Below, piece after piece: positions 34,121-44,227 of a stretch of DNA of 64,000 bases. Location of the stretch: the NCBI RefSeq assembly GCF_024166365.1, contig NC_064826.1, forward strand, positions 20,608,001 to 20,672,000. The letters run 5' to 3'. Position 1 is the stretch's first letter. Each line of letters begins with the position of its first letter. The translations under genes were made by a program, and so were the position numbers. The stretch is from Elephas maximus indicus (Eukaryota; Chordata; Mammalia; Proboscidea; Elephantidae). The notes below the pieces were generated by a model. It was not told the origin of the DNA, did not search any database, and saw nothing but the letters and a program-made list of their open reading frames with translations.

Positions 34121-34794
34121 CACACAGAAACGTACCTACCCTCTGTTGAGCTGGAACCTGTGTCTCGGTCTCCTTCATCAGGCTGGATACTCCTTGAGTA
34201 GGGACCCTGTCTTATTCTCCTAGGGCCAAGCAAAGCAGATGTTCAAAAGATGTGTTGCAATGAGATCATTTTGTTGAATGAAGTTTTAAATATAGTGTTT
34301 CACCAAAAAAAAAAAATTTTTTTCTCAAAGTGTAAAATATGTCACAAGTTTTGTATAGTTTCTATGTGATAGTTTATGGCATACACTGTAACACTACTGT
34401 GACATAGATATTTGAATCCAAAATTCCTGGAGGCTTCTCTCAGAACCCCAGGGTTCCAATGAGCATGATGCTAACACAGCCTAGAGCCAGACTGCTAAAA
34501 ACTGGGCACACACCCTGAAGCCACGGTGCTCCATCCAATCGGATTCGCACTTCCTTCATTCCAATGCTCACCATCTTTTTTTAGTCTTATTTGCTCATCA
34601 TTTAACCATCTCAAAAGAAAAAAGCATTTCCACTTCCAGATGGTCTCGTAGCCTGTGAACATGTTTACTGACTGACACGACTCCCTAGCCTCCTAAACAA
34701 AGTGATCTGTGCTGTAGACAGATCAGAAGTGAGCTCTGTAAGTGCCACCTCCCCACCAGGCAACCAATTACCTGGTTAGGCAGCACCAACTAGA

Positions 34795-34955
34795 GCAGTG
34801 GTTCTCAAAGTCCGTGGTCCAGCAGCATCAACCTAACCTGGGAACTTGTTGGAAACGCAAGCTCCCGAGATCTACCCTCCTGGGGTGGGCCCAGCAACTG
34901 TGCCTTGACAAGTTGTCTGGGTGACCGTGATGCACGCTGCAGTTTGAGAGCCAGG
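34795..34955 (+). mobile_element. MER5-type hAT element
   Basis: AGTGGTTCTCAAAGTCC at the left and CAGTTTGAGAGCC at the right form degenerate terminal inverted repeats. The interior (ACCTGGGAACTTGTTGG, CTGGGGTGGGCCC) matches the MER5 class. Confidence 0.65.
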
Positions 34956-35550
34956 GAACTAGTGAGTGAGTTCACAAACAAAAGCTGCTTGGATCCATCA
35001 CAGCAGCCTCTAACAAAGAGGGAAGGTATTCCTTGTCGTAAAGCTGGTAGATGGAGAACAGAGGGAAGGCCCCCTTGCAGATAAAGAGGAACCTTCTAAC
35101 TTCACTCAAGCAAGGCAACCAGCCAAGGGCTGACAGTGAATTTGCACTGATGGTACAGGTACAAATGCCATCCCGACGGACTGACACGGGCTATGAGCTA
35201 CCTCACTTCTCTCGGACAAAGATTCATGCCATTTCCTTTTTTCTCTGATATTTATGAAATCCTGAGTCCTAGGCTTCAGTCTCCCTTAGCAAATGTCATG
35301 CACCTCTGAGATCTTCACAAGACAATCTGTGGCACAATTTTAATTCAATCTAGAATCCCCCTGGAAAGGTACTGCCTAAAGAGAATCGGCTTGGAGCCCA
35401 GAACTGTGACTGGAAACAGCAGTGCAGGTGGGGCGAGGGGGTGGCAGTGAGACACGCCAGGAAGGGGAGCAGGAGGCTGAGACTGAATGCTGAACAATTC
35501 AGGGATAGTGCTTATACTTAAACATGCCTTTCTTTGTACATTTCATATTT
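34956..35550. other. Unique sequence, no gene seen
   Basis: No repeat or exon recognised. Confidence 0.3.
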
Positions 35551-35553
35551 GCT

Positions 35554-36100
35554 TGTTATGGATTGAATTGAAACCACCAAAAAACCCACTGCTGTTAGTC
35601 AATTCTGACTCATAGTGACCCTACAGGACCCAGTAGAACTGCCCCATAGGGTTTCCAAGGAGCGGCAGGTGGATTCAAACTGCTGATCTTTTGGTTAGCA
35701 GCCAAGCTCTTAACCACTATGCCACCAGGGCTCCATGGATTGAATTGTGTTCCCCCAAAACATGTGTTGTGAATCCTAACCCCTATACCTGTAGTTATAG
35801 TCCTATTTGGGAATGGGTTTTCTTTGTTATGTTAATGGGGCAGTATTAGTGTAGGGTCTGTTTTAAGTCAATCTCTTTAGAGATATAAAAGAGCAGAGTA
35901 AGCAAGCAAGCGCAGAGGGGAAGATACATGCCACAGGATCACCAAGGAACCCAGGAACAGAAGCTGAAAAGAGACAAAGACCTTCCCCCAGAAGCAAGAG
36001 AGGCAAAGTGTCACCTCACAGGGCTAGGGAGACAACAGACTCTCTGCTGAATGCCATGGCGAGTTTCCTGCACTATAGTTCCATAACTCAGGGTCGGCCA
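35554..36100 (+). repeat. LTR (MLT1/ERVL-like) split by AfroSINE
   Basis: Opens TGTTATGGATTGAATTG, is interrupted by a SINE, and resumes ATGGATTGAATTGTGTTCCC, with TAACCCCTATACCTGT after it. Right boundary uncertain. Confidence 0.6.
35576..35736 (-). mobile_element. AfroSINE, short form, with target duplication
   Basis: Reverse SINE from ACTGCTGTTAGTCAATTC to TGCCACCAGGGCTCC, bracketed by two copies of ATGGATTGAATTG (about 35559-35571 and 35736-35748). Confidence 0.9.
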
Positions 36101-36514
36101 GGTTTCAAAGAAAGCCTGCAGAAGGTGGGAAGCAATTAGAAGTGTAGAGAAAAAGGAGAAGAGTCAGATGATATCGAAAAGGAAGGGATGAGTGCCCATC
36201 TGCTCCCGTCTCCCTCCACCCAATCGTTGGGTGTTGTCAGCCACTCTTTTTTTTAAAGATGATAAATACCAGGTACTTTTTTTTCTAAAGAAAAGGTTTA
36301 GTAAAACATCACATCACACATCCAGGTACAAATAAAGCCAAATACCTGAATGTGCACCTGCAGTCAACGCTCATGACATTGGTGGCTTGAGGACTCTGGC
36401 GACAAGGGGTCACCAGTCAAGCCATCAACGCCATCATCTAGCTGGAGCTGGACATCTGAGAAAGGGTCAGGAAGGGGATTCTGTTGGGATGAGGCCAGTG
36501 GCCTTCATACAGCT

Positions 36515-36690
36515 TCTGCTTCAGGTTTTTTTTAACCAGCTTTAATGAGATACAAGTGACATACCCTATCATTCACCCATGGAAAGCATACAGTTCAATG
36601 ATTTTTAGCAGAGTCACAGATATGTGTGCAACCAGGCCCACAGTCAATTTCAGCTGCATTTGATCATTCGTCTCTCTGCCCTGGCAAGGT
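36515..36690 (-). repeat. L1M 3' UTR fragment
   Basis: TTTAATGAGATACAAGTGAC, GCATACAGTTCAATGATTTT and GTGTGCAACCAGGCCCAC match a reverse old L1 tail. Confidence 0.55.
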
Positions 36691-36759
36691 TGGAGTACTA
36701 ACGCCACCAGCGCCAGCATCTGCGGTTAATTCAAATCAGAGTCAGGCTGCCAAGAAAAA

Positions 36760-37244
36760 AATTACAGAAACAAAATAGTTTTTATTTTTTCTAAAAAAGA
36801 CGGGGAAAGGAAACAGCACCCAAGGGAGGATGTTCATAAGTAAATCCTCTTTTTTATGGGAGTCTTCTCTAAATAACAAACCCCCTCGGGTAAAGGAAAA
36901 CAACTCATGCAAATCAGAACTGCCTTTTGAGAGCAAGGTTTAATTCGGACCCAGAATTATAATAATACTTTGAAAGGACTACCAAATCCACCACACTGTA
37001 TAGGAATGACTCGGACTTTTTCCCCCTTAATGTCTGAAAAACCGAAAGTGGCTAACCATACCTGGACTCAGCTGAGGAGGGAAACGCATTTCATTATCAT
37101 TAACTACTACAGAAAAGCACCCTTGGCTTGCGTTTCAAGTTGTCTCCAGGGAAGTCCATTTTGCTGGCGATAGTTGGATGACCCTCTTTCTTCCTTCCCA
37201 AGTTTTGTTCTCTGTAATAGAGGTATCTCGTGAAATGCTATCAC
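36760..37244 (-). other. SMKR1: SMKR1 3' UTR (probable)
   Basis: Minus-strand sequence downstream of the SMKR1 stop. A candidate polyadenylation signal (AATAAA on the minus strand, TTTATT at 36781-36786) lies about 460 bases after the stop. No repeat interrupts the interval. The end is inferred from the signal only. Confidence 0.5.
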
Positions 37245-37442
37245 TTAAGTCTTATTTTTCCCCTTCTTCGTCTTGGGAGCCCCTGGCCAGCGGAAGCCCC
37301 GCATCTGCAGGCAGTCGGCAACGTTGTGTGCGATGTAGTAGAGGTTCAGCATCGCAGCCGGGCTGAGGATGTCCACCTCCGGCTTCTTTTGCTTCTTCCC
37401 GCCGGGCTTGCCCAGACCTTTTCCTTTCTTCCCTTTACCTGG
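37245..37442 (-). CDS. SMKR1: SMKR1, small lysine-rich protein 1, main coding exon
   Basis: Exon of 198 bases encoding 65 residues to a TAA at 37245-37247. With an initiator Met from exon 1 the protein would be 66 residues, close to the ~65 known for SMKR1. I see a Lys/Gly-rich N-terminus ([12 protein letters not shown]), then [11 protein letters not shown], a mostly hydrophobic middle ([19 protein letters not shown]), [10 protein letters not shown] and a lysine-rich end (KTKKGKNKT). These match mammalian SMKR1 almost residue by residue. The acceptor is AAAAG at 37447-37443, with an alternative CAG four bases further in. Upstream is an unusual pyrimidine tract of about 15 C (G run at about 37466-37480 on the plus strand). 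Its molecular function is not established to my knowledge. The frame is intact, so the gene is probably functional. STRIP2 lies upstream in the same orientation, as in human. Confidence 0.9.
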   Translation of the reverse strand, partial: PGKGKKGKGLGKPGGKKQKKPEVDILSPAAMLNLYYIAHNVADCLQMRGFRWPGAPKTKKGKNKT

Positions 37443-37839
37443 CTTTTAAAAACAAGTATAAATACGGGGGGGGGGGGGGGAATTAGTTTTTATTTATAAC
37501 CTTGACATAATTTTCAACATTTCCTATTGAACTTAAGAAAAAAAAAATTTTCCTAAAAAGAAAAAAAATTTAAAAAAACCCCCACAAGCATGGAATGGGA
37601 AGTGAAGTCACACACAATTCAATTCGGCACGTTTATGGTGACCCCGGATTAAAAAGGCCCAGCCTACTGCCATGTGCAGGCCTTGTCTGTATTCTGATTT
37701 GAACGAATAGTAAAAAAGGCATTTTTCAGGCAATGAGAGACATTTTATACCACGGAACTATTATTGCTAGGTCTAGCAGTGGCATTGGGTGAGGGAGGAA
37801 ACGTTCCCACATTTCAGAGGTGCACTCTGGAATCTGGGG

Positions 37840-38035
37840 GGATGAAACAACAGAAGGCCTGAGATTTGCTTTAAAATACTGCAGTTTCCTCCTCCCCTCA
37901 AAAAGTAAAAGAAAGGATACATGAAGCAAATGTGGCAAAATCTCGGTCATTTCTGGATCTAAGAAATGGATCTCTGGGGCCTCCTTTTACTCTTCTATTT
38001 TTATGCATGTTTGGAAATTTTCGTAATAAAATTAG
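37840..38035 (+). repeat. L1M tail
   Basis: GATTTGCTTTAAAATACTGC and TTTGGAAATTTTCGTAATAA, as in other old L1 tails. Lies antisense inside the SMKR1 intron. Confidence 0.6.
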
Positions 38036-38084
38036 AAAACAAACGAGATAACCAGGAGGCAAACATGTATTCCAGCACTCGTTA

Positions 38085-38350
38085 TACAGTGGTCTCTGCC
38101 TCATTAAGCTGTCGTGGGAATTAAGCACTTAGCACAGTGTCTAACTTGAACTTGAGGCACTCAGCACAGTGTTTCAAACAGAGTGAGCCCTCGACAAATG
38201 ACTACTGCCATCACCTTTGCCATCGCTTTTATCACCTCAAATCCTTACAACTGTATTTCAAGGAGGGGAACATTATTCCTGTCTTACAAATGGGAAAGGA
38301 GAAGCTCAGCAAGGTTACAGTGCAAACGAATGGCCACCAGGCTTGGTCTT
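38085..38350. repeat. Two MIR fragments in opposite orientation
   Basis: A forward MIR end (GGAATTAAGCACTTAGCACA and AGTGAGCCCTCGACAAATG) is followed by a reverse MIR piece (GTCTTACAAATGGGAAAGG). Confidence 0.6.
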
Positions 38351-38434
38351 CCCACGACTGCGCTGTGAGGTCCTTGTCCTCTGGGACACATGAATGGTCT
38401 ATCCTATCTGGAAAAAGCTATTTCCAAAGTTATG

Positions 38435-38628
38435 CTGTTGTGTGCGGTGAAGCTGATTCCAACTCATAGCAACCCTATATGAGAGTAGAACTGCCCCAAA
38501 GGGTTTCCTAGGCTGAAATCTATGAGAGCAGATCACCAGGTCTTTTCTCCCATGGAGCAGCTGACTGGTTCGAACCACGGACCTTTTGATTAGCAGCCAA
38601 GCTAACCATTGTGCCACCAGAGCTCCTT
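38435..38628 (-). mobile_element. AfroSINE, long form
   Basis: GTGCGGTGAAGCTGATTCC to CCATTGTGCCACCAGAGCTC in reverse. Confidence 0.85.
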
Positions 38629-39274
38629 AAAGTTTTACCAAAGCTGCACAGAGTTAGTGGCTGAGCCTCTCTAGGCCCTCTTACCCCCCATACAGAAAGC
38701 AGCAAAGGGAAGCTTTTAACTTAACAAGTGTCTCTTTTAGGCAAGAAGGAGGAGAGAAATATAGAAATTAACAAGGAAGCTGCAAGGGCTAAATATTTGT
38801 ATCAAATACATGTCCTGTTCATAGCATTTCATTTACAAAACGTTCCAAGCTAAACAAAGAGAACATAGTTAATGTTAACAACACTAAAATATATGTTTTG
38901 CTAAGTGAAATGGAGCACGTTCCTAGCTACAGAACCCAGGAATGTAGATGAGAAGTATCCTGCAACATGGTGGCCTGGTTTCTGTGAGAAAATCCAAGCG
39001 AAAAGAAACAATGTGAAGCCCAGATGACAACCGCACTCTCCTGATGAAACAATCCCCTTTGAGGAAAAGCAAGGCCCACGCAGTGGAATGTGGATTTTGC
39101 CATAAGCTCTTAAAGACTGGCTTTCTTTATGACTTTATACTTTTCTGCATGTAAACCAGACTTGATTTGCCTGGAATAACTAACGAAATGTGTGTGTGTG
39201 TATGTATGTGTGTTTGTTAATCTCTAAAATGGCTTGAGAACTAAAATTCCCATAAGATAGTAGTCTGATGTTTT
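38629..39274. other. Intronic unique sequence
   Basis: No exon or repeat recognised apart from a short TG-rich run at 39190-39215. Confidence 0.35.
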
Positions 39275-40110
39275 TATTGAAAGTTCTCATCTTTTTGTAG
39301 AAATTGACAATCTGATTCTCAAATTCACATGGAAATGCAAAGGCTATAAGGTAAAGGTTTGACGTTTTTATTCAAAGTACTCGCTTTTTGTAGAAGATTC
39401 TAAAATTTATATGGAAATGGAAAAGACTGAAAAAGAACAAAATGGGGGTGCTAATGCTATCTTATTTCAAGGGTTATTATAAAGCTACTGTAATCAAGAC
39501 AGGAGGTATTGGTGTCAAGACAGACAAACAGATCAATGGAAAAGAATAAAGAGTCTAAAAATACATCCACCTAAACCTGAACAACTGATTTTCAACAAAG
39601 GTACAATTCAAAAGACGCAATTCAGTGGAGGGAAGGAACAACTCCGAAGTCCACCAGCAGGAGGATGGATAAACGAACTGTGGTATGGCTGCACAATCGA
39701 ATGCCACTTTACAATAAAAAGGAATTACTGATACACACCACATGGATGAATTTCATATCATGGTGAGTGAAAGAAGCCAGACCAAAAACAGAATACATAT
39801 TGTATGATTCCATGCATGTAAAATTCTAGACATTGCAAACTAATCTGTCAGGACAGAGAGCAAATCAGTGGTTGCCTGGGGGTGGGAGTGGGGCAGGGAG
39901 GTACCAGAGGGAAGAAGTTATCACAGAGGAGCACAAGGAAACTTCCGGGGACAATGGACATGCTTATTATCTTGATTGGGGTGATGGTTTCCTAAGTGCA
40001 TACCTGTCAAACTTACCAAATTGTACACTTTAAATATGTGCAGTTTACTGTATATTAGTTATATTTCAATTAATCTATAAGATGCTATTATAAGGAAATG
40101 AATTTTTTTT
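39275..40110 (+). repeat. L1M ORF2 to 3' UTR
   Basis: ORF2 phrases GCTACTGTAATCAAGACAGG, AGACAAACAGATCAATGGAA and ACTGATTTTCAACAAAGG, then an internal deletion, then AAAAGGAATTACTGATACAC and a UTR-like GTGGTTGCCTGGGGGTGGG. Many stops. Confidence 0.75.
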
Positions 40111-40167
40111 TTTTTTTTCTGAGCCAACTCATTCCTAGGATTGGCTCTTGGCTCTCTCTGGCTTCAG

Positions 40168-40367
40168 AACACACGCACTGCCGTCAAGCTGATTCCAACT
40201 CATAGTGACCCTATAGGAAAGAGGAGAAGTGCCCCACAGGATTTCCGAGGCTGTAACCTTTACAGAAGCAGACTGCCACGTTTTTCTCACGTGGAGCAGC
40301 TGGTGGGTTTGAACTGCCGACCTTCTGGTAGTTAGCAGCTGAGCACTTAACCACTGTGCCAAATAGT
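40168..40367 (-). mobile_element. AfroSINE, long form
   Basis: ACTGCCGTCAAGCTGATTCC to AACCACTGTGCCAAATAG in reverse. A forward tail scrap follows at 40425-40480. Confidence 0.85.
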
Positions 40368-40564
40368 ATAAAGTGCTTAGGGTAGAGATAGAAAGTAGCG
40401 CTGCTGGGGGATGGGTGTTGGGAACCCTGGGAAAGTTCTATGAATCAGAATTTTACTCTATGGCAGTGGGTTTGGTTTTTTTGTTTGTTTATATGTTGGT
40501 TGTTTCCCTAACCAGTCGTTTTGTCTGAGTTTACCACCAAATTCCTAGGGCACAGAACAATGTC

Positions 40565-40985
40565 TGAAGGTCCCTGAGTGGCAAAAATGGTTGGTGCTCA
40601 TCTCCTAATCTAAAGGTTGGCAGTCTGAGCACCTTCAGTGCTGCCACGAATGAAAGGCCGTGTGATCTGCTTCCACAAAGAGTGTTGTTGTGTGCTGCCA
40701 AGGCCATTCCGACTCACAGTGACCCTATAGGACAGAATAGAATTGCCCCATAGGGTTCCCTAGGCTGTAATCTTTATGGCAGCAGACAGACAGGTCTTTT
40801 CTCCCATGGAGCGGCTGGTGGGTTCAAACCACCGACCTTTCTATTAGCAGCTGACTGCTTAACAATTGCACCACCAGGGCCCCTCCATAAAGATTACAGC
40901 CAAGAAAGCCCTGTGGACTCTGTAACACATGGAGTTGTCACAAGATGGAATCGACTCAACAGCAATGTGTTTGGTTTTTTGGTTT
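40565..40985 (+). mobile_element. AfroSINE variant interrupted by another SINE
   Basis: The outer copy runs GGTCCCTGAGTGGCAAAAAT to GCTTCCACAAAG and resumes TCCATAAAGATTACAGCC through GGAATCGACTCAACAGC. Confidence 0.85.
40681..40883 (-). mobile_element. AfroSINE, long form, inside a SINE
   Basis: Reverse copy between TCCACAAAG (40672-40680) and TCCATAAAG (40884-40892), a 9-bp target duplication with one change. Contains GCGGCTGGTGGGTTCAAACC. Confidence 0.9.
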
Positions 40986-41045
40986 TAGTACAATGTGTGG
41001 CACATTATAGGGATTAATAAATATTTGCTGAATGAATGAATAAAT
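40986..41045 (+). repeat. L2 3' terminus
   Basis: AATGTGTGGCACATTATAGG and AATAAATATTTGCTGAATG, a forward L2 end. Confidence 0.6.
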
Positions 41046-41104
41046 CATAACTCAGATGCAGTGTAGGAACAGGATTTAGAAGGAAAATGTGGGTTTCTGC
41101 TTTT

Positions 41105-41620
41105 CTGAATGTGAGGTTCCTTCCTTCATTCAGCAAATATTGACCAAATACCTGCCTTGCACCTGCCCTGTGTTAGGTGGATTTGGGTTACTGCCCTCAT
41201 GCTTACTGTCAGCAAGGGAGAAAACAGCCTAATCACAGGCACACACAACACAATCACCAACTGTGCAGTGAGTCCAGGGGTACATGGCATTATGGCAGCA
41301 CAGGATGGGTGAGGGCTGACCTAGTCTGGATCATGGAACAAGAGTTCCTGAAGAGTGACCTATGAGCTGAGAGAGCGGGAATTCCCAGGCAGAGCAAACA
41401 GCCAGTATGAAGGCTCTGAAGGTGGAGGTAACATGCGGAGTCAGAACAACAAAAAAGTCAACGTGGCTGGTCCATAGGCAACCACGTGGGGGAGTAAGAG
41501 GTGAGGCCAGAAAGGTAGGGAGGTGCAGCTCTGGTCTACAGGCCTTGTAGGCTGTGGAAAGTGTTTGACCTTTATCCAAGCAGTGGTGGGAAGCTATTCA
41601 TTTAAACAGCTTTTTTAAAC
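41105..41620 (-). repeat. L2 3' region
   Basis: Reverse L2: ATTCAGCAAATATTGACC, GGAATTCCCAGGCAGAGC, TACAGGCCTTGTAGGCTGTG, GGGAAGCTATTCATTTAA in expected order. Confidence 0.65.
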
Positions 41621-41779
41621 CATTCTGCTTCAGTCCCCCAGGCCCTGAAAGGAAATGGCAACATTAACCATGCAAGGTAACCCAGGAATGATTCTCAATT
41701 CACATCAAAAGATTATTTAGTACTTTTACATGCAATGAATCGTAAGGAACACAGAGATTTACCCATCGCATTTCTATCC

Positions 41780-42010
41780 AACAGTATAATGGAGGCAAGT
41801 ACAGCTTTCCAAGGTGAATAAGCAAACCACCAAAAGTGAGGGTCAAAGGGCTATGGGTGCTTAGGAGCAACACGGAGGCTGGAGGTAGGCCCAGAATAGG
41901 TTTCACGGAGGTGACCTTTCAGCTGGGTCTTAAAGAAAATGAGAAAATCAATAGCCTGAGATGGGCAGGTGCAAGAGGCTTCCAGAAGAATGTGGGCGGG
42001 GGTGTGGTTT
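41780..42010 (-). repeat. L2 fragment
   Basis: CACGGAGGTGACCTTTCAGC and TGGGTCTTAAAGAAAATGAG, resembling reverse L2. Confidence 0.45.
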
Positions 42011-43100
42011 CTTTTAAAGCAGAGAAGATGGTGTGGTAGATAAAGCTCAAGAGGTTTTGGTCGCTTTACCAAGGGTTCTGAGCACCAAGCTCAAGCAGAG
42101 AAGTACTTAGCTCAGCAGAGAGTGGTGCTTCCCCCAGGACTTGGGCAGGGTTACAAGGTCCCAGCCATTCCGGAATGATCAAACTGGCAGGAAAGGAGGC
42201 CAAAAGAGACTGAGAGCCCCTCGACACAGGCTGCTTCCAGAATTCAAGCAGCTGCTACGGAAGGCCTGACTTGAAGAGTGGACCAGGATTGAGGATCAAG
42301 AAGAGTTTAAGGCCAAGAGAATGAAAGTGCCATTAGCAAATGAAGAGCAACTAACGGTTAAAGGAAACTCAGTTTGAAAAGGCAGAAAGTTGGAAATGGA
42401 GGTTTGAAGTCTCACAGAGAAGTGTGGCTAAAGGTGGAGCTCTGTGAGCCCATGACTTGGAGATGAGATGGAAGCAAGGGTGTAGCACGCTTTTCTGGGC
42501 ATAAAATGCAAGAATGCCCTGCACAATAGTTTCCCTCCAACAGCCTTTTCTCACAAGGGGCTGAGAGGTCGGATCTCTTTCTACAGGCGCAGTCCCTGTG
42601 GTGGCACCAGGGCTTAGTTTCCACTTTAAACCTGCAGTGAAGAATCCTGCACAGGGACCCAGGGCCAGTCGCTGTTGGCCGGTACGGGTGCCCTGGGGTC
42701 CAGGCCACATTATGAGCCTCTCTTTATTTCGCACCATAAAGCAGCCTCTGGGCGTGAAAGTTGCTCAACAAAAGCAAAAAAAACTGAAACCAAGCAATTA
42801 ACAAAAAGCGGGCTCGGCCGGATTCCGCTCTGCTTTCCCCTCCGGCAGGCACAGACCAGTCCCTGGAGGGGAGCTATCTGACTGACCAAGTGCCTTCAGA
42901 CCCCGGGGAAGGCCCCTCCCTCCTAATCTTTACATCAAGTCTCCAGATCATTGTTGGACGCGACACAAAATGAGCGAAGATGAAGGTGCCAATCACGTTG
43001 GCTGGGTAACGCATTTCAGTCAAACCATGCCTCTGGAAGGCCGAGCTGCACCACGTTAGTTTAGGGAGAACCTCAGAATTTCTTATGTTTAAGGAAAACG
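42011..43100. other. Intronic unique sequence next to CpG island
   Basis: Low-repeat sequence. No exon recognised. The plus-strand frame at 42598-42801 and minus frame at 42369-42737 overlap each other and lack family resemblance. Confidence 0.35.
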
Positions 43101-43101
43101 T

Positions 43102-43115
43102 GTTACCATGGTAAC
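43102..43115. promoter_or_regulatory. Perfect palindromic X-box (RFX-type site)
   Basis: GTTACCATGGTAAC is its own reverse complement and fits the RFX X-box layout (GTTNCC, two-base spacer, GGNAAC). RFX factors drive ciliary genes. The motif overlaps the candidate SMKR1 start codon and donor at 43107, so it could be functional as protein-binding DNA, as coding/splice sequence, or both. Confidence 0.55.
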
Positions 43116-43250
43116 TCTTCTCTCAGTGGAACAGGTGCGCGTGGCATCGGCCCCCAATCCTGTGATATGGAAAGAGGCCCGAGTTCTGCACATCAGCGAG
43201 GGCCGGCGCCCCTGCGCCCGCCCCCGCGCGGCCCCGGCCTCCTCCGCCGC
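43107..43250 (-). other. SMKR1: Candidate SMKR1 exon 1 (5' UTR plus ATG)
   Basis: On the minus strand ACCATG at 43112-43107 is followed directly by GTAACA, so exon 1 could end exactly after its start codon. Joined to the 37442 acceptor this gives Met-Pro-Gly-Lys-Gly-Lys, colinear with the known SMKR1 start Met-Pro-Ala-Lys-Gly-Lys. The 5' boundary is not determinable; 43250 is a placeholder. An alternative is ATGGCAACAG at 43609-43600 with donor GTGAAC, joined to the CAG acceptor at 37440-37438, giving Met-Ala-Thr-Gly-Lys-Gly-Lys in the same frame. Confidence 0.5.
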
Positions 43251-43575
43251 CCCCGGCCGCGAACCGTCGGCCCCCAGAGGCCGCGCCGCGCTCCGCCGAG
43301 CCCGCGTCCGCCGAGCCTGTGCTGCGGCGCTCCGGGGCCCGCTCCCGCGGCGCCCAACGGTGGAGAAGATGCTCACAGGGACCTGGAGGGCTCGGGAGGC
43401 AGCCAGCCGAAGAGCAGCCTCAGCGCGACTCGCGGCCGACCGCGAGGCCTCCAGTCCCCGCGCCGCCGGGCATGGGCACCGCCGCCCCTCTGCCAGGCGC
43501 GGGCTGGCGACTCGCGCGGTGCCGACGCGCGGCGGCTGCGGGGCCGCGCGCACAAACGCCGGGCGCGCGCGCCAC

Positions 43576-43587
43576 GGGGCGGGGCGG
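43576..43587 (+). promoter_or_regulatory. GC box (Sp/KLF-type)
   Basis: GGGGCGGGGCGG, a classical GC-box core, 15 bases from the X-box-like motif at 43602. Confidence 0.5.
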
Positions 43588-43601
43588 CGCAGTGTTCACC
43601 T

Positions 43602-43615
43602 GTTGCCATGGCACC
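43602..43615. promoter_or_regulatory. X-box-like motif, second copy
   Basis: GTTGCCATGGCACC differs at one position from the perfect palindrome GTTGCCATGGCAAC, a strong RFX site form. It lies inside the CpG island next to a GC box and 500 bases from the first X-box. Confidence 0.5.
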
Positions 43616-43900
43616 GGCGCGCGCCTCGCGGCCGTTGGGCCGACCCCCGCGCGCCCAGAGCGCGCCTCCGCTCCCGCGGGGGCCTTCGCTCCAGCACCCG
43701 CCCGACCCTTCTGGAGGCGCCCAGGTGGCGGGGCCATTTCAGCGGGCGCTTGGCGGCGCTGGCTGCGAGCGTCCGAGACCCCGGCTTCGCGCTGCAGCGT
43801 TTGGCTTTCGCGGCCGGACGGGGCCGAAGGGCTGGGCGCAGGGGCCGTCCTTCCACTTCGGCGTGTGTAGTCCGGTCCTGGAGTAGGCGGGCCGCTCGCT

Positions 43901-44227
43901 TGTTGACCCTCCTTGGAGAAATGTCAGAGCCGCTTTTGGAAGACGGGAATAAGGCCTCTGAGGGTTGAAGTGGGAATAACACGGGAAGATGTTTGTAGAA
44001 GAGCCCGGTACAGGCTCCGAGAGAGTAGGGGCCTGAACAAAAGTTTGTTCTTAATGCCCCGCGTGGGAGTGGGCAAGAAAGGATCTAGTAGGTGGGCAGT
44101 TGCGCTTCCTTTGAGTTCATCCAGACAGCCATCTCCCGTCCCGCAGGCAAGAGTGCAGTTTGAAGACATGCTCGATCTTTACTCCTCTCATTCCTTTTTA
44201 TTAACATGTGCCTGACACTCTTCTAAA
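43901..44227. other. Island shoulder, no gene seen
   Basis: GC content falls after 43900. No repeat or exon recognised. Confidence 0.3.

Larger units (their letters stand above)
37443..43106 (-). other. SMKR1: SMKR1 intron 1
   Basis: Interval between the candidate exon 1 donor and the coding exon acceptor. It contains L1M, MIR, L2 and several AfroSINE copies (listed separately). I saw no additional exon. Its length depends on which donor is used (43107 or 43600). Confidence 0.55.
43120..43900. promoter_or_regulatory. CpG island, SMKR1 promoter region
   Basis: Very GC- and CpG-rich block, unlike anything else in the window, with no TATA box evident. It lies at the 5' side of SMKR1. Long overlapping frames on both strands (for example 43108-43968 plus and 43089-43553 minus) are expected from high GC and are not called as genes. 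The island could also start a divergent plus-strand transcript, for which I see no direct evidence. Confidence 0.8.

Noticed and set aside
1-36000. An NRF1 exon or another host gene in the left third
   Set aside because: Expected by gene order somewhere to the left, but no frame here resembles NRF1. The stretch is repeats plus unassigned unique DNA.
37230-37499. 89-codon plus-strand frame over the SMKR1 exon
   Set aside because: It is the antisense shadow of the SMKR1 coding exon, whose minus-strand translation matches a known protein.
43108-43968. 286-codon plus-strand frame and several overlapping long frames on both strands
   Set aside because: They overlap in several frames within a very GC-rich CpG island where stops are rare, with Arg/Ala/Pro-rich composition and no recognised domain.
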